A stretch of 64,000 nt of DNA from Tritrichomonas musculus (lineage: Eukaryota > Parabasalia > Tritrichomonadida > Tritrichomonadidae), in contig JAPFFF010000035.1 of assembly GCA_039105265.1 (NCBI GenBank), positions 1-64,000 on the forward strand. The letters are read 5' to 3'. Position numbers and translations under genes: made by a program. The notes under the pieces were generated by a model. That model made no database searches. It had not been told where the DNA came from and saw only the letters and a program-made list of their open reading frames with translations. Position 1 is the stretch's first letter; each line of letters starts with the position of its first letter. Shown here piece after piece: positions 61,101 through 64,000 of the stretch.

Positions 61101-63727
61101 TTGAAAACGGAATAAATACAAATAAATGCAAAAAATGTCCAGATCATTGTTTGAATTGTAGCACAAACTCAGAAGTATGTATTAAATGTGAAGATAATTA
61201 TGGATTCTTAATTGAAAACGGAGAAGAAACTGGTAAATGTGCTCCATGTGGTGAAAATTGTAGAGATTGTACATTTGATAGCAGCATTTGTACTCATTGT
61301 AATGATAATTACGGCCCTATAGTAGAATATTATGAAGTTAAAAAGGATTGCCTTCCATGCCCTGAAAATTGTAAATCTTGTTCAAATGATTATAAATTCT
61401 GTAGTTATTGCCCTGATGGATATGGAAAAGAAAGAATTGATTGGATATTCACTGGTAAATGTGTTCCATGCATTGAAAATTGTGCAGAATGTAGTTTTTC
61501 AAGTAATGATTGTGATAAATGCAAAGAAAAATATGGATTTTATTATGATGAGAATAATAAAAAAGTTTGCCGAAAATGCCCAGATAACTGCCGGCATTGT
61601 CTTAAAAATTCAAGTTTTTGTGATTTTTGTGAAGATTCATATGGTATGTTATGGGAGAATAATGTCCAAACAGGCAATTGCTCTAAGTGTCCAGAGAATT
61701 GTCTTGACTGCTCCAAAAATTCTAGTTTCTGTACAACTTGTAATGATGGTTATGGACGTGAGTTGATAGGATCTCGAACAGAAGGTTCAAAATGTTTTAA
61801 ATGTTTGATAGAAAATTGTGTTGATTGTAATAATGACTATACAATTTGTGAAACTTGTAAACCAGGCTTTTCGTTTTATAGATATATGAACAATGGTGAG
61901 TATGTTACTGAATGCGTACCTCTCTATGAAAATTGTTTAAATAGCACAAAAACAGTAAAGGAATGTACTCAATGCAAAGAAGGATATGGTAATGTTAGAG
62001 ATTCAAATGGAGAAACAACGGGTGAATGTAGAAAATGTCCTGAAAACTGTCAAGATTGCTCTTATGATTATAGAAAATGCAATAAATGCAATAGTTCATT
62101 CGAATTGTATTCAGTAGGAGAAAATGTTATTTGCGGCTGTAATGATTGTATTTATGATTGTAATTATTACACATATGATTCTTCTATGTGTAAAGCTTGC
62201 GAATATGGGTATGGATTAGAGATTAATAATAATAATCCTACTGGAAAATGTAAAAAATGTCCCGATAATTGTGGAGATTGTTACAATAATGCAAATGAAT
62301 GCATAAAATGTTCTGGTGGCTATGGATTCATTAGAGAAAATGGGAAAAATACTGGAAAATGTGGAAAATGTGTAGATAACTGTTTATTCTGTTATTTTGA
62401 TAATTCAATATGCACTTATTGTGGGCCTAAATATGGATTCTCTGTAACTAGTTCTATAATAAACCGTAACAAATGTTTACCATGCCCTGAAAATTGTGCT
62501 TTATGTCCATATGATTCCAACCTTTGTGACAAATGCATTGATGGTTATGAATTAGATTTTGATAACAAATGTAAGACATCATTTGGAAATATTGATAGAC
62601 CAGGTACTGATTTTGTAAACATAACAAATATCACCCAAATAGGTGATTTTAATGAAGGCCATTTAAATATTGATGTTGAAAAGGTTGAATTAACTGAATC
62701 ACAAACATTAATGGTAAAAATTAATAATATTATTGATAATAATAAATTAAAAGAGATTTCTATCAATAATCCTAAAAACAAAAAAGTTGCTTTGATGATA
62801 AATGAAGAAAACTATAATTATGAAACTGAAGTAACAATCAATATTAATTCAGATTCAGAAGTTAAAAACTTAGATATTTATCATCCAAATTCTGCAAAAA
62901 TTAAAATTAATTTGGATGATTCGATATTTGCTTCACTAAAAGATGCAAATGGTGAAATAATTATTAATAATGCAAGAAATAATAATCAAATAAATCTTAA
63001 TCAAATTCAGGTATCTTCTTATTTAGTTTTAACACCTTCAATTCAAATATCAGTAAAAGAAATTGATTTCAATGGCAAAAGCAATTTAATAATATCATCA
63101 GATGACCATAAAATGGTTGAAACTGAAACAATAAAGGTTCAACAGAGAGCTGTTTCTTATATTTCAAATGTTACAGTTAAAAATAAAATCATTTTAGGTT
63201 TATCATCGAATCTTGAAATTAATCAATTTGTTGATTTATCTGACTGTAATTTGGATTTATCATTTAATGAATCTGTTTCTCAAGGAGTGAATGTTAAACC
63301 AGTTATATCTGGAAAAATTAGAAGTAATCCAAAAGGTTTAACGATAAATAACCGTAATGCTAATCAATATCTCGATGATACCATATTTTTGATTGCCGAA
63401 TCAGATGAAGAATTTGATTGTAATGAATGGAAAAAATTGATAAAAAGCAATTACATTGGTTCTGTTAAATTACATAAATACTCATGCAATCCTGTGAGAA
63501 TTGATGGTGAACAAAAGATCCAATTGTATGCCCAAGGAAATATTGATGATAAAAACAATAATAAAAGTAAATTGAGTGCAGGAATAATTGCAGCCATTGT
63601 GATTGTTGTCGTCATCGTTGCTGGTGCCGTTATTTTCCTTCTGGTTTATTTCTTGGTCATTAAGAAAAAGTCAAATAATTCATCAACTCAAGAAAATAAT
63701 GATGAAAACAATAACGAAGAAGTTTGA
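58139..63727 (+). CDS. Giant Cys-rich type I membrane protein, 1862 aa
   Basis: Probably a surface protein. A short hydrophobic start (MLWFCLFIYEIMA) may be a signal peptide. About residues 20-1480 are some 39 tandem Cys modules of about 38 residues with the pattern C-x-x-CP-x-NC-x-x-C, C-x-x-C-x-x-GYG and TGKC, like furin-type or VSP-type Cys repeats of protist surface proteins. Residues about 1480-1800 are Cys-poor and rich in short beta strands with Asn (VTININSDSEVKNLDI), beta-helix-like. A membrane segment follows (AGIIAAIVIVVVIVAGAVIF, about 1812-1840), then a KKK stop-transfer and a short acidic Asn/Glu tail. The frame is unbroken over 5.6 kb. A signal-less reading cannot be excluded. 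Role in adhesion or masking is inferred. Confidence 0.85.
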   Translation: MLWFCLFIYEIMATNGKAGDECSANCQECSPDDPNFCLSCKKSYGLEIIDGKPTGQCKKCSSIFCNDCSDNYQNCTKCSGNIFYQIQDDGSILSKCNDCNSGCAECYGTKDNCISCQKNYGFDYDSQGNPKNKCKKCALRGCEECYQNYSICDSCEKGFGLHILKNGTIRCRRCHLYNYCDECGHDYLKCEKCRKGFGVKMVEENVYRCVACDENCDECSINADICTNCSRKCGLILENGINTGKCGPCPSNCKKCTYDNSKCEEDQCELDYYGPSYDENGEFTGKCERCPENCDRCHNTSSCSSCSIRFGPILDDDGKYTGQCGACPDHCFLCYANHSKCEKNGCEKGSGPVLNSNGRYLEKCDVCPEHCFSCSNDYSKCDANSCDPGYGLVIDGSGKKTGACGPCPENCKECSKNSSYCDTCNDGYGKVYDSGMYTGQCGKCPENCEQCLYDNSSCGVCEDGYGYEYDNDGKKTGQCRKCKDHCLECSTNFLKCSKCETLYGLVIGSNNEQTGECQQCPDHCNECNLNHEYCSNCERFYGAEIGSDNKKTGKCIHCPLNCNYCSDDASNCSYCLAGYELERGENGYPTGQCTLEKKNCKEYDYKNEICKKCKYGFGKVLNNNGKPTGECAPCTSNCHNCYNNYEICDDCDAGYGQVVENNKNTGKCEKCPPKCYDCSQNSKICSKCKGGKIYDKNGIYTGKCGSCPDFCRDCSSNHSYCDSCDYGYTKVVDKNGKKTGECAPLPLNCYSADESHYKCSECKGLYGKYYENGIYTGKCMKCEKNCLSCKEDSSKCDECESGFGPLNIISGKCEPCEEGCSKCSVMYSLCEKCKEGYGPVFDKDGIPTFKCAKCPTNCKNCEQNSETCDKCDTNYALSKDENGKCDRCPDNCVTCKSGTLECTECASKYGLVVENGISTGKCAPCPENCRYCNADSSMCQDCESNYGKVYEDDVYTGRCEPCFEHCMYDCSANSKKCFRCEIGYGYVIENGINTNKCKKCPDHCLNCSTNSEVCIKCEDNYGFLIENGEETGKCAPCGENCRDCTFDSSICTHCNDNYGPIVEYYEVKKDCLPCPENCKSCSNDYKFCSYCPDGYGKERIDWIFTGKCVPCIENCAECSFSSNDCDKCKEKYGFYYDENNKKVCRKCPDNCRHCLKNSSFCDFCEDSYGMLWENNVQTGNCSKCPENCLDCSKNSSFCTTCNDGYGRELIGSRTEGSKCFKCLIENCVDCNNDYTICETCKPGFSFYRYMNNGEYVTECVPLYENCLNSTKTVKECTQCKEGYGNVRDSNGETTGECRKCPENCQDCSYDYRKCNKCNSSFELYSVGENVICGCNDCIYDCNYYTYDSSMCKACEYGYGLEINNNNPTGKCKKCPDNCGDCYNNANECIKCSGGYGFIRENGKNTGKCGKCVDNCLFCYFDNSICTYCGPKYGFSVTSSIINRNKCLPCPENCALCPYDSNLCDKCIDGYELDFDNKCKTSFGNIDRPGTDFVNITNITQIGDFNEGHLNIDVEKVELTESQTLMVKINNIIDNNKLKEISINNPKNKKVALMINEENYNYETEVTININSDSEVKNLDIYHPNSAKIKINLDDSIFASLKDANGEIIINNARNNNQINLNQIQVSSYLVLTPSIQISVKEIDFNGKSNLIISSDDHKMVETETIKVQQRAVSYISNVTVKNKIILGLSSNLEINQFVDLSDCNLDLSFNESVSQGVNVKPVISGKIRSNPKGLTINNRNANQYLDDTIFLIAESDEEFDCNEWKKLIKSNYIGSVKLHKYSCNPVRIDGEQKIQLYAQGNIDDKNNNKSKLSAGIIAAIVIVVVIVAGAVIFLLVYFLVIKKKSNNSSTQENNDENNNEEV

Positions 63728-64000
63728 AAATTTGAATAATTTTAATGGAAAGATCTTTTAAAAAAGTAAAAAATAATTTTTACTTATTGATATTTTACTT
63801 TTTTTTTTTTTTTTTTTTGAACTAGATTAGTGCATCGATATATTTGAACATTTTATAAAATATTATTATGCTTGTTTTCATTGTTGATCTATTTTTTCTA
63901 GATAATCAAACTGATTATTTCTTTTTTTTTTTTTTTTTTTTTTTGAGTCCCTAGAAGTGAATTATTCATTAATATAATAATGGATATAAACAAAATTGAT
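63728..64000. other. 3' flank of the surface-protein gene
   Basis: Two T runs of 18-20 bases (about 63800-63818 and 63920-63945) and the second copy of the dispersed repeat. No gene is seen. Confidence 0.7.
63838..63928. repeat. Dispersed repeat, copy 2
   Basis: Matches 56488-56578 in order and spacing of words (ATATTTGAACATTTTA, ATTATTATGCTTGTTTTC, CTATTTTTTCT), ending in a T-rich tract. Same orientation as copy 1. Confidence 0.65.

Noticed and set aside
58428-62781. Many 60-144-codon frames in other readings of the surface-protein gene
   Set aside because: They are shadows of the 1862-codon frame, whose Cys periodicity is far stronger evidence.

Overview
The window looks like nuclear DNA of a parabasalid protist (Trichomonas/Tritrichomonas type). 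The DNA is very AT-rich. The host genes are classes typical of trichomonads: a TKL-like kinase joined to ankyrin repeats, a DUF3447-like ankyrin protein, VWA/VIT debris, an E2F-type factor and a giant Cys-rich surface protein. Short TCA(Y)(A/T)-type initiators lie close to some start codons. A large Maverick/Polinton is present, as is common in this lineage. Species is not determined.

Layout. (1) 1-14319: a repeat-dominated element. A giant inverted repeat (arms about 4.48 kb, loop about 0.33 kb) is built from satellites and carries remnants of one large unknown gene; an uninterrupted member of that gene family (826 codons, minus strand) lies at 10239-12719, followed by a 14-bp satellite, GC-rich 40-bp repeats and a Polinton-like terminus ending at 14319. 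(2) 14320-27964: host DNA with a 455-bp Mutator-like MITE, a VWA/VIT pseudogene, an old tandem duplication, an E2F-like gene, a C1q-like gene, a 5'-truncated kinase-ankyrin gene and a GC-rich 508-bp inverted-repeat element. (3) 27965 to about 47945: a Maverick/Polinton with nearly all parts open. These are HNH nuclease, Ulp1-like protease, integrase, FtsK/HerA-type ATPase, double jelly-roll capsid protein, candidate penton, protein-primed DNA polymerase B, a Trp-rich probable fibre and several small proteins. It abuts a fragment of a second Polinton polymerase (47948 to about 49808). (4) 49809-64000: host DNA with a kinase pseudogene, a 185-bp mariner-like MITE, an ankyrin gene with eight 188-bp modules, a long gene desert and a 1862-codon membrane protein.

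The main leads are these. The facing ends of the left element and the Polinton share the same terminal sequence, although their interiors are unlike. Ankyrin repeats in two separate genes are each carried on their own intron-like module with a shared spacer motif, and in one gene the variation is concentrated at known ankyrin target-contact positions. A dynein-light-chain-like QT motif recurs five times in four Polinton proteins. A poxvirus-late-like TAAATG start context recurs in the Polinton. None of these has been tested by a database search here.
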